Notes under the pieces: generated by a model
Told to the model about the DNA's origin: nothing
Database searches by the model: none
The model's input: the letters and a program-made list of their open reading frames with translations, nothing else
Part shown: in pieces, positions 35,763-48,480 of the stretch
Layout of the letters: each line of letters opens with the position of its first letter
How positions within the stretch are numbered: the stretch's first letter is position 1
Position numbers and translations under genes: made by a program
DNA from: Epiperipatus broadwayi
Lineage: Eukaryota > Onychophora > Udeonychophora > Euonychophora > Peripatidae
DNA: 64,000 nucleotides
Direction: 5' to 3'
Assembly: GCA_028023455.1 (NCBI GenBank)
Contig: JAQFVV010006631.1
Span: 1-64,000 of the forward strand

Positions 35763-36750
35763 TGTAACCTCAACTTTTACTCAGCGCAATCTTTAATTTA
35801 TTTAACCTCAACAAACTCTCATTTAGTTCAAGTAGCTAGTCAATTGAATTTAATATTAACTTTAGGATCAAACAAGGATGGCTAATGTGTTTATCTATTA
35901 ATATTAACAATGACTAAGTATACCCGGGCGCCAAATTGCAACTATAAATCGTAATGCCCACCAGAGATCATCATCATTAGTCATGTTTAGGACTATAGAA
36001 GATAAAGGAGAAAGTTATTAAATTGTCTCTCAAAATAATGTTGATAAAACCATTCAATCTATGTGGTCTTAATTTCTAACCTAGCATTAGTCATGCAAAT
36101 ATTTCATGATAAATTTATTATTAAATTTACAATAATGAGACAACTTTCTTCCACATCTTTATTATAAATATCTGATCTCGAGTGGTAGAAAAAGTTATAT
36201 ACATTTCTCATCTATATATGACCGGAAATAAATCAGTAATCGATGCAGAGAACTAATAATTTATGTTCATCATATAAAATTATTATTTAATTTAATACAA
36301 GATAAAATTATCATAAATAAATCCTCCCCATTTAATTCCATTACTTTATTTTTCGTTCTCAGCATCTATCACTTTTAATAGCTACAATTATAAAACACGG
36401 AATGTCTGTGTTATGTTCTCTAATCTATTAACCCTTAATCTTATTTCTCTAAACACACATATTCCTTTCGATCAACTATCAATTCATGATCACTATTCTA
36501 ATAATAGTATAATAATTTTATTATAATATGCTACTTGATTTCCACGCTAGCTCTTAGATCAATAATCGAACTGCTCTTTCTCAACGTCTAGCTCTGCCAA
36601 GAGGTGCACTTATGAGCGATTACATTGTAATGGATATGATCCCAAATATGCTAAAACAAATTTTAATACGAGTTTACTAATGGGAATCACTCTAAACACC
36701 GAGAGCAGGAAAGAGATTTTATGTCTGCTCCCAATATTCACAACATTACA
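35763..36750 (+). repeat. dispersed repeat starting TGTAA, copy 4
   Basis: TGTAACCTCAAC starts after an AT run, immediately beyond the PLE pair. A CATTACA string near 36744-36750 may be the far end; no target duplication was found. Confidence 0.3.
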
Positions 36751-36929
36751 ACGAACCAAATGAATAAATTTATTAAACTTAACTATTCCCTGTCATTTTA
36801 TTCTATTATATATAATCTATCGAACAAATTTTAATTAATAATTTTAAACCTATCATATTTTGCCAAAGTAAACTATGGAAGTAAAACATAGACATTAATC
36901 ATATAAATCGATCAAAAAAATTACTTATA

Positions 36930-37160
36930 TAAGTAAAATACAGAAATAAATCATAAAATTAGATTATGCAAATTAACTATGAAAATAAATTATGTGAAAA
37001 TGAATTATGTAAAAGTGAATCATGTAAAATAAATTATGTAGAAATGAATTATATGAATCGAATATGGAAATAATTTATCAATATAAAAGTGAATTATGTG
37101 AATCGAATACGGAAATAATCAATATAAAAATCAATACTGTAAATCAATCATGGAAATAAA
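36930..37160. repeat. degenerate short-period minisatellite
   Basis: Repeated variants of AAAATGAATTATGTA, with a spacing of about 17 bases. Confidence 0.65.
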
Positions 37161-38170
37161 TTGAATAATTAAATTTAAATATGAACTAATATTACTTTAA
37201 ATATAGGGGCTGGATGTAGATTCTGGAGATATTTGAAACATTAAAACACAAGACACAATATAATTTTATAACAATAATAAATGTTTATTATATTAATAAT
37301 AGTGATAAAAATAAAAATAAAAACACACTTTAATACGATATTGTTACACTCAAATATAGATATCAGATATAATAAAGACTAATATTTATAATACGAATAC
37401 ATATTTAACTTAACTAATTTTTTGAATAACTTATTTGTTGTTTTGACCCATTTATTTATCAAATAAAAAAAAAAACAAACGCTTACGTACGGAATCAGAA
37501 CTCCATATTTTTAACTTTAAGAAAACCCATAAATTTCTGCTCCCCTTTTTTTATTGCAAACATTATCAATTGGACTATTCCAAAATAATTTATCCGTTTT
37601 AGTTATTCTAACCAGCAATAATAAATAATTATCAATTTCTAAATTATTTTAACAAGCAATAACTTTTATATTTCTTATGAAAAGGATGATGTGTCATGAA
37701 AAATCTTTTACTGGTCTTGCAGATGGGTTTAAATTAAAAAAAACCCACAATTTTATGTTCATGCCTGTCAGATATTCATATTTTTCGACCGTATATATTT
37801 TGATAGGTCAGCATGTTGCCCTAGCTTGACGACATTCAATTTACCATCCTTCACAAAATCGACTATCTCGATCGGTTAGCTTCTAAATTAAAATCTTTGT
37901 CATTCCCCCATCAACACACATGCATCTGACTGAAATTCTTATCCTGTCGCAACTTTTATTCTGTCATACATAAGAAGAACTCTACATACTTCACATCACC
38001 ATGCAGTATTTTATAACGCGCATACATCAGCGTCTTGGTAAGGGAAATTAAACAACAACAACAACTCCTAACTTCAAATGTTTGCTTTAGCCTGGAAAGA
38101 GATCTTTTCTTGAGACCTAGAATCGCATGGAGAACTTTTGTCTATATAGTTACTCTATATAGGCATGCAT
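37161..38170. other. AT-rich intergenic DNA, no gene seen
   Basis: Nothing recognisable upstream of the PLE end. Confidence 0.45.
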
Positions 38171-39227
38171 AACATTTTCTACAACTTGAACAATACCTCT
38201 ATTAAATTAATTGATGTTTTATAAATGTTCATACAATTATTTCTGTTATAATTAATGTAATTGGTTTCATATATTTTCCTTCTATTAATTTCTTTAATAT
38301 AATTTAATGGACTTATATTCTTGACACAATCTATTCTATGTCCATATTGTAAGTAGTGAACATATAATGCAGATCTGTCATCTCTTCTATTAATAGCATT
38401 ATTATGTTCTTTAGCCCTTTCTTCTAATTGTTTAGCTGTATGTCGTAATAAACCATACTACAAACCCCACAAGTAATTTTATATACTAAACCCTTTTTAT
38501 ATTTTATATCATCTTTTATTTTATAATTTCCTATTAATATATCAAGAGTTTTACTGTTTGACCATCCTATTTTAATATTTTGATCTATATAATTTTTATT
38601 TTTTAATAATGTATTATAAATTTTGGGAACATATGAAAGTTTTACCCATTTTATATTTTCTGGTTCACTGTTATTACCCAAATTATTTTGTTTATAATTA
38701 AAGAATATATTTCTAATGCTTCTAGGGTTATATCAATAACTAGTATATAATTTTATAAATTTCTCTTTTTGCAAAGTAGCTATCTTCCTATCTGTGTTAT
38801 ATTTATCATTTTTGTTCTTAAAATTTTTAATAACTGCCATTTTTTTGTATCCATGCCTGTTGCGAATCCATATAAATTATTTTCCTTAATTTATCTTTTT
38901 TAATGAAGTGTTTTAATGTAATTATATTATTATCATCTATCTCTATATCTAAATATTTTATTTTAACATCAATTCCTATAATTGTAAATTTTATATTATC
39001 CATAAGTTCATTATATGTTTTCTTTATAGTTCTTTTATTAAAAATTATTAATATATCATCAACATATCTAAAGTAATGTATCATATCTTGATTTTCTATT
39101 CTACTATTAACAATTTTCATTTCCATTTCATTGATGAATATTGGCGACATTAATCCACTAATTGCAAAACCCATTACCCATTCCTTATGTATACTCCAAT
39201 ATTCACTATTATATTTAAAATACAAAC

Positions 39228-39241
39228 TATTATGTATTAAA
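39228..39241. repeat. 14-bp target-site duplication, left
   Basis: TATTATGTATTAAA, repeated exactly at 40611-40624. Removing the insertion and one copy restores RT reading across the junction, from ..LILIHN to SLYFKY.. in the PLE. Confidence 0.88.
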
Positions 39242-40610
39242 CAGTGAGAATTTCCAATTCCTCTACAAGCTTTATGATAAATGCTTAGCCAGAGCCAGCA
39301 CTTAAAATATCTCTGTCAGGAACCCCTCCCCAAACCCCTGACCATGGTTTCATACTTTGACACTCTGCAGAGAGGTGTCAGTGTAGATTCAGACACTAGA
39401 TCTAAAAATACCAAGCCAAAGCCAAGAACTTATCTAAAAGTTATCTATTGAGTGGAAAATCTGAAATTTTCAGACATCTACATGTCTTCAAACCCAGCTA
39501 TCCAACTCAAATAGCTATATGGGGCTGATAGATCTTCAGCCATACCATATATTAGTAGTCTTAGCAATATAAAATTGCATAAGACTTTTGGCAGAGACTA
39601 TAAATAGTCAAAATAAGTCATAGATCACATGACCCTATCTCTTAAACTTGTAAGTTATAAATAGTGAGGATTGCCAATTCCTCTACAAGCTTTATGATAA
39701 ATGCTTAGCCAGAGCTAGCACTTAAAATATCTCTGTCAGGAACCCCTCCCCAAAACCCTGACCATGGTTTCATGCTTTGACACTCCTCAGAGAGGTGTCA
39801 GGGTAGGTTCAGACACTAGATCTAAAAATAGCAACCCAAAGATAAGACTACTATCTATCAGCCCCATATATCTATTTGAGTTGGATAGCTGGGTTTGAAG
39901 ACATGTAGATGTCTGAAAATTTCAGATTTTCCACTCAATACATAAGTGCTTGGCTTTGGGTTGGTATTTTTAGATCTAGTGTCTGAATCTACACTGACAC
40001 CTCTCGGAGGAGTGCCAAAGCATGAAACCATGGTCAAAGGTTTGGGAAGAGGTTCTTGGCAGAAATATTTTAAGTGCTGACTCTGGCTAAGCATTTATCA
40101 TAAAGCTTGTAGAGGAATTGGCAATCCTCACTGTTTATAACTTACAAGCTTAAGAGATAGGGTCATGTGATCTATGACTTATTTTGACTATTTATAGTCT
40201 CTGCCAAAAGTCTTATGCAATTTTATATTGATAAGACTACTAATATATGGTATGGCTGAAGATCTATCAGCCCCATATAGCTATTTGAGTTGGATAGTTG
40301 GGTTTGAAGACATGTAGATGTCTGAAAAGTTTAGATTTTCCACTCAATAGATAACTTTTAGATAAGCGCTTGACTTTGGGTTGGTATTTTTAGATCTATT
40401 GTCTGAACCTACACTGACACCTCTCTGAGAAGTGCCAAAGCATGAAACCATGGTCAGGTGTTTGGGGAGAGGTTCCTGACAGAGATATTTTAAGTGCTGG
40501 CTCTGGCTAAGCATTTATCATAAAGCTTGTAGAGGAATTGACAATCTTCACTGTTTATAACTTACAAGCTTAAGAGATAGGGTAATGTGATCTATGACTT
40601 ATTTTGACTA
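39242..40610. mobile_element. palindromic insertion of 420-bp tandem units in the PLE RT
   Basis: The left half holds about 1.4 forward units (the CCAATTCCTCTACAAGC marker at 39254 and 39674, period 420) and the right half about 1.8 reverse units (markers at about 40112 and 40532). The orientation flips near 39847. The unit aligns with the 417-bp unit of 32258-35617 over much of its length (AAGTCAT, GCTTGTAA, GACCATGGTTTC, AGACACTAGATCTAAAA-like blocks). It keeps the ribozyme 3' half GAAACCATGGTC at 39340-39351 (-), 39760-39771 (-), 40024-40035 (+) and 40444-40455 (+). A TGACAC...GTGYCA hairpin replaces the canonical core and helix II, so a working hammerhead is doubtful. There is no coding content. 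Confidence 0.85.
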
Positions 40611-41619
40611 TATTATGTATTAAAATTAAACCTATAATATTAATTACCTCTATATCATTAATATGCATATATAACTTCTGTATTAATATTTCTATACTTT
40701 TTGTTCTTGGAATGCTAGGATACATCTTTTCAATATCCATTACAAATATACTTTGGTTTCTATTCAATTTTATCATATTTAACTTATTTATAATAGCCTC
40801 TGTATTTTTAATGCAAAACTTCCCATAAGCAATAATATTTACTATCCACTTATTTAAATACTTACAAAATTTTATAGAATAAAATAGTAAAATTAAATAA
40901 TAATCTCAATGGATTATTTTCTTTATGAGTTTTTGCCTTAGTAAATAAATATGGGTTTTCATAAGAAGGATATAATTGTTTATATTGATATGCATTAATA
41001 ATTTTTTTTCCCTTCCATCTTTTGTAATAATTTTATATATTTATATTTTATCACGTTAATTGGATCTTTTGATAATATTTCATATCCTTTTTTTATTTCA
41101 CACTCTATCCTATCTATATAATCCTTAGAATATAAAACCACAAATCTACTATCTTTATCCTTTTTACATATTGTTATGTTTTCATTTTTACATATATTTC
41201 TTATTTCTTTAGTTATCCTTCTATATTTATATTCTTGTTTAGAAGTTTTTATATCATATAATTGTTTATTCAATAAATAATTTAATTACTTCTTATCTTC
41301 CATATAAATATTCGCCAGCTCTATATCTAGTTATTTTTTTTAATATCATTATCCACAAATGGTATGAAATACGAACTTTTACTTAATAAAATATTTTGTT
41401 CTATAGAAAATTTATATCTTGTTAAATTTATGAAATTATCCATAATCTCCTTGTTATAATTAATATATTCATAACATATTTTATCAATTACATCAATAGA
41501 TAAATCTTTAATTTACATTTAATTTACATTTGTATTTTTTTAAAGTATTCTCCTAATTTATGGGTTAATATATTACAATAGATCATTGTTAGATTGTGAA
41601 ATAGATCGTTGTTAGATTG

Positions 41620-43815
41620 TGAAGGATACATATAATATAATATAATATTTTTTATCCACTTACATTTATATATTCTAATAATAGAATAATTTATTTCAGG
41701 CAATGATTATATTTACTACTTTATCTACTTATTAACAAAATGACTACAAGATAACTTATACTATAAAATAAATGCATGACATTAAAAGTGGAAAGTGATG
41801 GCTAATCCACAATTTTTAGATTCACATCGATCTCATGAACATAGATTTGACATTAATTTTGCTTTAATTATCTTGTCATTCATGAAGATTGACATTAAAT
41901 TTCAATATATATATACATCAATAAGCGAGATGATATATGCAAACTTCCTTCTATTTTGAATTTTTTTTTTTAAAACATTCTTAATTTAACATTTTTGCTA
42001 TTGGTGGAACTTATGTTTTTTTTTTTTTTTTCAAATTAGTGATTGTAGCGCCTCTACAACCGTCTTTCTACCTTTTATCCCCCAGTGGATGACTTGTGTG
42101 ATCAAGTCGAAAACGTCAGTATATTAATATTTAAATTTTTTAACACGGATGAAACCGCAAAATATGTCTTTTATATATGCAACCCATGAAAATCATCGTA
42201 TCAACATATATATATATTAGAGTTTGACTTCATGGTTTTTAATGGAATGGTTTTAAATTGGAGGGAAAAATTAAATAGAAACAGTTATATACATTTTATC
42301 ATTTTTAAACTTTTATTTAATGTATACTCACTAGATTTCCTCTTTAAAGTCTAATTATTAAATGAATTTATTTAAAGTTTTTTGTTTTTGTTTGTCTAGG
42401 AAATAATGTAGCTCTATTTTTATCCACTTTCCAGCTTACAATCTAATTGAAAGTTTTTCTAAATATTTATTCCTGATGATAGTATATTTTTTGGATTTGA
42501 AAACAATTTTAGCATAAAAAAAATGAAAATAATATTTTTTTAAATTTTATATGTGATTCAGTGTAGTTTATGTGGCATTCTTTTAACTCTATTAAATTAT
42601 ATCTAAACCTATCTTGTATCATTTTGGTACTATGTAAAACTATAAATTAGAAAATAAAAAAAAGAGAATGCATTTTAATCGTATAAGTGCATTAAAATGT
42701 TTTGAAAAAAAAAACTCTTAAGAATAAACTAGTATTTTTTTTTCAGCTTTCACAGTATTTGTAGTATTAAGCATCCGGAAATAAAAACAAAGACAGCAAA
42801 TCATTTTTTAAATTAAGCTTGCAAATATTATCTAATTAAGCTGTGTTAATGCCAACCTTTTTATATTTGATAAATAATTTGGTGTTGACACAAAAATGTG
42901 GACATTATTTATAAGATGGTTTGAAGTATTCTTTTTCCCATGTTAAGGTTAATATCGATAAATATATATGGGCTTTACTTCCAAATTTATTTAAATAATT
43001 TATTTGTCCCATGCTTTTATTTTCCTTCAATTCTATACCCGTGAAAGCCAAAACATATTTTTATATTTTAGTGCTTTTTTGTTGTTTATTTTTAAGATAT
43101 TTATATAGAGGAAATGATGTCTTATTTTTTTCTAATTCTGTATAAAGCAAATTGAACTTTAACTTCTATATGACATCAGTATTTTATTACTAATAATAAG
43201 GATATTCTAATCAAGATTATTCAAATATAATTTTCAAATAATTAACATTCTAATGTTTTTTTTTATATATATTTTAAATATATATACAAAAATAGAATTT
43301 TGATTTTTTTTTCTGTATAAGCACTTTAAATTACTGTTTTATCAGAACCTTTAATTAATTTATTACCTCAGTTAAGATATTTTGAATAACTTAAACGAGT
43401 ATTATATTGTTTTATATTTATATAACTAATATTTAATATCATCAATTATTCACTAAAAGTTACTTAGACTAAAATATTTGTGGTTATTCACACTCATCAT
43501 AGTCTACCTTTCTTTCTATGGGTCACATTTACACAGATTATGACATAAATTATATGAGTGTGCCTTTATACATGATAACATTTTTATTACAGATTATATA
43601 AGTATAATTTAAAAAAAAAAATCCACAGTCTTTTTCATGGTGCTTGTTTGATGAACTTTGCCATTTATAACTATTCCTGTGTGATAATATATTTTATAAA
43701 TAATTACATTAAACCACATATGTAATTTAATATGACTTCTTAACCTTATTCACCTGAAAGCCATTTAAACTTAAAATTATCAAAAGTAAACATTTACTTG
43801 GATCACTTTCATTAA
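41620..43815. other. AT-rich intergenic DNA, no gene seen
   Basis: T and A runs dominate. I see no domain or repeat copy. Confidence 0.5.
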
Positions 43816-43826
43816 ATTTAAATGGT

Positions 43827-45282
43827 TTGGTACTCTTCTGAAAGCCAGGCACGCTTGCTTGATGCCATTGTTTATGTGCAAAAACACATGAATATGCCAT
43901 TTATGCAGCCACAGCTAATACAACAATTCCATTATATTATTCATTGCAGGCTGCTTGATGGCATTGCACATAAATTTTATGGCCGTTATTGTGCTTCATG
44001 ACACTTTATGTGAATTCACACAATTCACAGTTGGCTACCATATCATTTAAATTTGGTTGGATTCCAAGTGCCCACAACATTTAAAATCTCCATAACATAG
44101 TAATTTCATTTCTACTTAAATTGTGCAGACTGATTTACCAAGAATTGTCACACCACCTCCACCATTCCTTACACAACTTGGAATGTGAAAAATGTTGGCA
44201 AAGTGTAGGGTTGAACATGATTCAGCTGAGCTCATATGAAAACTCATGTTTTCATGAGAAAATATATGATACTAATAAAATGGTGCACTATGACAAGCAG
44301 ATTTTCAAATTGTAGCAGTTGCTGACAGCAAGAGTAGGGTATGTGATAGTGTTTACACAGCCAGACTTACAGCTAATAAAACAGTTCTGTTGTATTAGCC
44401 ATTGCAGGCTGCTTGATAGTATTGCACAGGAATATTACAGCCTGTTTTGTGCTTTGTTACACTTGATGTGAATTCACATAATCTACAAATAGCTACATCT
44501 TCTGAGGGTGGATGGATTTCAAGTGGCCACAGGTTTGAAATCTCTATCATGCAGTCTGACTCACTTAGAAATGTCACACCTTAGTGCGGAAAGTCAATGA
44601 AACTCTACATTTGCAAAACAATCTTGCAATTCCAATGTCAGTCCACACTTCTGCAAATGAAGATATTTGATTCACACAGTTTCCAAAACATAAGGTTGTG
44701 ATTCTATAACATAAATCGTCAATAAAAAAGAATGAAAGTTAAAAAAATCAAAAGTTTTGGTCTTATTTTATTTGGGAGGGGGGGGAGTCAAAAAAAATTG
44801 TCATCACTGAGACAAAAATTTTTTTTTGGGTTGTTTTTATTAAAAAAGGTAGAACAAGATTTTATGTTTTTTAAAAAAGATAATACAAATAAAATGTAAT
44901 AAAAATTTGTTTTAAAAATAAAAGTTTTACTATATCAGTTGTAAAGATGGGTTTCTGTATTGTTTCCGTTTCCAAAACAAAAATGTTTGTGATTCTACAA
45001 TATAAATCAATAAAAAAAAGAAAACATTTTTGGTTTGTCTTTATGGAAAAAATGGTAGAATAAGATTTTATATATAAAAGGTAAGACAAATAAAATGTAG
45101 TAAAATTTGTTTTAAAATAAAAGTTTTACTATATCAACAATAAAGATGCGTTTGTGTGTAAGAAAGAAAAATACACATGTAGTGGAAAAAAATCACTGGT
45201 GGCCTTGGTACGTTACACTTGATTGTTTTTGCATAGAAACAATGCCATCAAGTGGCCATGCCTGGCTATAGAAGAGTACCAA
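43827..45282. mobile_element. DNA element with 60-bp terminal inverted repeats
   Basis: The left end TTGGTACTCTTCTG..AGCCAGGCA..TTGATG.CATTGTTT is matched inverted at the right end over about 60 bp, roughly 80% identical. The same four bases, TGGT, flank both ends (43823-43826, 45283-45286) and may be the target duplication. The interior has two direct repeats of about 230 bp (near 43911-44140 and 44358-44585; both contain CATTGCAGGCTGCTTGAT) and two diverged A/T-rich repeats (about 44685-44955 and 44965-45155). No transposase is visible, so it is non-autonomous. Confidence 0.7.
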
Positions 45283-46011
45283 TGGTTTTTATTTGAAGGT
45301 TAAGAAAATAACTGAAAGTACTTCTACAATTTATTATATTTATTTATAAAACATATTATCCTGTGGGAATTTATCAATTTTATCATAATAATTATTCTAT
45401 GACAGTCATTTTAATAAATATATAATCAGCTCAGACATTAAGAAATTTTCAGAAATTTTATTAAATATAGTTAAGAAATTTTAATAAATATATTTATTAG
45501 CATCCTCATTTCAGTACAGCTAGTTCGAAAAGGTATCTTCTTAAACTATATGTAGTCTGTAATAATATTGAATAATGAAACAAAGTCTTATTCAAACAAA
45601 GGATGTGAAATTTTAAATAAGCAACGACCTATAAACTACTCTTAAACAAACAGGTTTACTATATCTGTAAACTTCCAACATACATGTTTTTTGATTTAAA
45701 TCTAAAATTTATTATGAATATGCTTTATTTATAATATTAAAACACTTTATTGACTTTTAAGCGCTTGGATACACCGAGTAAGAAAAGCTTAAATATCTTA
45801 GTCACGATATTATAATCATAGCTATGAATAAATAAATTGTAGGTGGTACCTACAAACACTTAAACGTCAGTTATAATTGTTTAAGAAAAGTAAATTAATG
45901 AATTATAGAATAACTTTTTAAATGTAGTAATCAGACTTCTAATAATATCAATGTAAGTGTAAACATAATCTTAAGGAAAAATAATAATATTAAACCAGTT
46001 AATTTCTTGAT
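45283..46011. other. AT-rich DNA downstream of GPCR 2
   Basis: Probably includes the 3' untranslated region of GPCR 2 (minus strand). An AATAAA on the minus strand lies near 45722, about 290 bases past its stop. Confidence 0.4.
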
Positions 46012-46986
46012 CTAACTTGGACTCTTACAACAGTTTCCAAACCAAAATGATAAAAGTTCGTCTGTATTTATAATATAAAAAAATGGTCCTACCACTGGAT
46101 TGACTGTGAGTAAAAATAACACAATAGATTCAACAGCCACCGACATGTATAAATTCGGTGCTACAAAATGTAAAATTATTGTAATGGTATAAGGGCAATT
46201 TGAAACTAAAAATGTGCCAACTATTTGATAAATGGTCATTTGCACTTGCCTTTCTTTAGCCTTTTGCTTGGCTTCTTTTTCCAGGTCACTTTGTTGTTGA
46301 GCTGTTAATGTCTCGGAAGGAGCAACTGCTCCAGGCTTTTTTTGATGACTTCTTTTAGCAACTTGAAAACTTATTTTAGTATAAAATAGAACTGTTAAGA
46401 TAATAGGTAATAAAGCACCCAGTAATCTAACAAAAAATGAATGCATTGGAGCAATACCGTCACTTATTAAACATGTATATTTTTGATGCTTTCCATTTAT
46501 GACAAAAGCAATGCCGTAACTTACTGCTGCTGTTATACTACATAAAGACTTTAGAGTTACAGCAAACAAAGATATTTTTACGGATCTCATATTTCTGTAT
46601 AATATAGGCCAGGTAAGTGAAATAAAACGATCAGTAGCAATTAAGAAAATAGTCCAGACTGAATCAAAATAACAGATCCACAGAAAAAATATATAAAACA
46701 CACACATAGGATAACCCCAAGGCCATCTTTCAGATAAGGGTTGTACCGAAAATAAAACTAAATGATTAAATGCTTCAAAAAATTCAGTTAAGGCAAGATT
46801 AAAAATATAAACATTGAAAGGAGGCCAGTGTGGCTTAGCTATCATAAAAGTAAGAATGAGAAAATTTTCAATCGTGGCTATAACAAATATTGGTATTTCT
46901 ATCAAGCCTATAATACGATCGAGTTCAGTCATCGGCAAAGGATAATTAGGATCTATTGAAGAGTTAGACATGTTATTTTCGGTCAT
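46012..46986 (-). CDS. class A (rhodopsin-like) GPCR, orphan
   Basis: A complete single-exon receptor of 324 residues. The tail starting MTENNMSNSS has N-glycosylation sequons at N5 and N8. Hydrophobic segments lie at about 24-49, 57-80, 93-118, 136-162, 183-206, 250-272 and 283-305. TM1 has N41 (1.50). TM2 has NLALTE, so Glu68 replaces Asp at 2.50. Cys95 (3.25) and Cys172 in loop 2 can form the usual disulphide. TM3 ends ATDRF (Arg120, 3.50). Position 3.32 is Leu102, not Asp, which argues against an amine receptor. TM6 has SNCPY in place of CWxP. TM7 has NPVVGPFFY, an extended NPxxY. Loop 3 is a charged, probably helical stretch (about 210-248, rich in Lys/Glu/Gln). The C-tail is very short and ends with a Cys pair (319-320) suited to lipid attachment. 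The ligand is unknown. It faces GPCR 1 from 22 kb away but is not a close copy. Confidence 0.9.
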   Translation of the reverse strand: MTENNMSNSSIDPNYPLPMTELDRIIGLIEIPIFVIATIENFLILTFMIAKPHWPPFNVYIFNLALTEFFEAFNHLVLFSVQPLSERWPWGYPMCVFYIFFLWICYFDSVWTIFLIATDRFISLTWPILYRNMRSVKISLFAVTLKSLCSITAAVSYGIAFVINGKHQKYTCLISDGIAPMHSFFVRLLGALLPIILTVLFYTKISFQVAKRSHQKKPGAVAPSETLTAQQQSDLEKEAKQKAKERQVQMTIYQIVGTFLVSNCPYTITIILHFVAPNLYMSVAVESIVLFLLTVNPVVGPFFYIINTDELLSFWFGNCCKSPS

Positions 46987-48480
46987 CGCTTTTTAAGTAT
47001 AAAAAATAAAAATATAACTTCCAGAATTAATTCTTCGTTCAAAACTGAATATTTCTGAAAAAGAAAATGCCGCAACTAAATATAAGTATAATCAGTATTG
47101 TAATTTACCATAAGAAATTCTACCAGCTAGTGTGTGACTATTATAAATATAGAAATGATTTCTATTCACCTTGTTAATGTCAGCGTATGTACAAATATAC
47201 AATTTCTATTCTGATCAACCAAACACTGTTAATAAACCTTAGAGCACTCCTGCACTAATATGATTATATCAATGTTCTTATAAGTAAAAACAAGTGTTGA
47301 AATATTATTAACAGTATTTGGATGATTGGAACTAAACAAAAAAATATACGTATAGTTGCGACAAACACATCTTATTTAATATATTTACATATGAACACAT
47401 TATGATTTCCTTTACAAGTACAATAAGTACAAATAAATGCATTAATGATTATTATTAATCCTTTCTTGTGCTACAGATTACCTATATGTTGAAGTTTTTA
47501 ACTTCAGTTAATGATAAATATGTCTGCAAATATTTTTAATAAATAACACCAGATTATACATAAATGAAAGAAAGCTGATAATATATCAAGTTTTGTGAAC
47601 AAATACATTTATTCATTCAGATTAGTTTGTATTAGCCTGAAAGTGTTACTCTGTTTCTTGACATATGGTATTTATACTTGATTGGCTACTCTCGTAGTAA
47701 AGACTTTCCAATTAAATAATTAATAATGACAATCTGCCTACATTAAAAATTGTCATCTAAATATCTATAAAATATTATAATTTAGAGTTGACTTAGCAGT
47801 GATGAATTTTATTACAAAAGTAGGAAAGTCAAATGTTCTCTGATGCTTTGATTTTTTACCCCTACATAGATAGACTGTAGTGTTTTGGCTCTATATCACA
47901 CCTAGTGTGGTGATATCTCATCAATATATAGTGGAAGCTAAAATCATATGGTTTAAATGATAGATTGTTGATAATATCCAAATACATTTTTACCATGTGC
48001 ATCAGTTAAGTAGAATTTCTCTGCCACTTACTGAATTTTAGATTAAGTTTAAGGCAAAACATAGCATTTTTAATTCGATTACTATCTACATTTGGAAATT
48101 CATCAATGTACTGTTTTAAGATATGAGTACTCATTAATTTTAATAGGATGTCTTTTGGCCTGATCAAAAGTGATGTTGAGCTATTTCCATGGTTACATAG
48201 GTTGGTCTTGGATAGTATAATTTTTTATATCAACTGACATGTCTCAGTATGTTCACCAATTGCTTATTGTAGGAGTACAACTTAAAAAAATTAAAGGAGA
48301 GTAATCTAAGGACTGAAGAAGTTAAGTGTACAGAGAATGTGATAAAGAGTCAAGCTTTTATCCTCCTATAAAAAAGTTCAGATAATTCAAGATTATCCCA
48401 CCCCTATGACATGAAAATCTATCAGGAAGCCTTCTTTAGTTTGTTTAACTTTTCTGACCTATTGCAAAAAAAAAAATGTT
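46987..48480. other. AT-rich intergenic DNA, no gene seen
   Basis: The part from about 47830 may be decayed 5' sequence of the gypsy relic that follows, but I recognise no motif there. Confidence 0.4.

Larger units (their letters stand above)
38180..41600 (-). pseudogene. Penelope-like element with RT and GIY-YIG, split by an insertion
   Basis: Read from high to low coordinates. The N-terminal region at 40995-41273 has KKDKDSRFVVLYSKDYIDR. Frame-shifted PYLFTKAKTHKENNPLRLL follows, then RT motif FVMDIEKMYPSIP (40570-40776). After the insertion at 39242-40610 the RT continues (38827-39225) with WVMGFAISGLMSPIF and the active-site FRYVDDILIIF. A thumb/linker region in another frame follows (about 38690-38870, one TGA). 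The GIY-YIG end (38180-38681) has LVYKITCGVCSMVYY, then after a frameshift near 38450 AKQLEERAKEHNNAI and a stop at about 38180. Several frameshifts make it a pseudogene. The YVDD box and GIY-YIG domain identify the class with confidence. The N-terminal end is approximate. Confidence 0.88.

Noticed and set aside
35763-36750. Complete LTR retrotransposon or solo LTR
   Set aside because: TGTAAC and CATTACA ends are suggestive, but the flanks do not show a matching 4-6 bp duplication.
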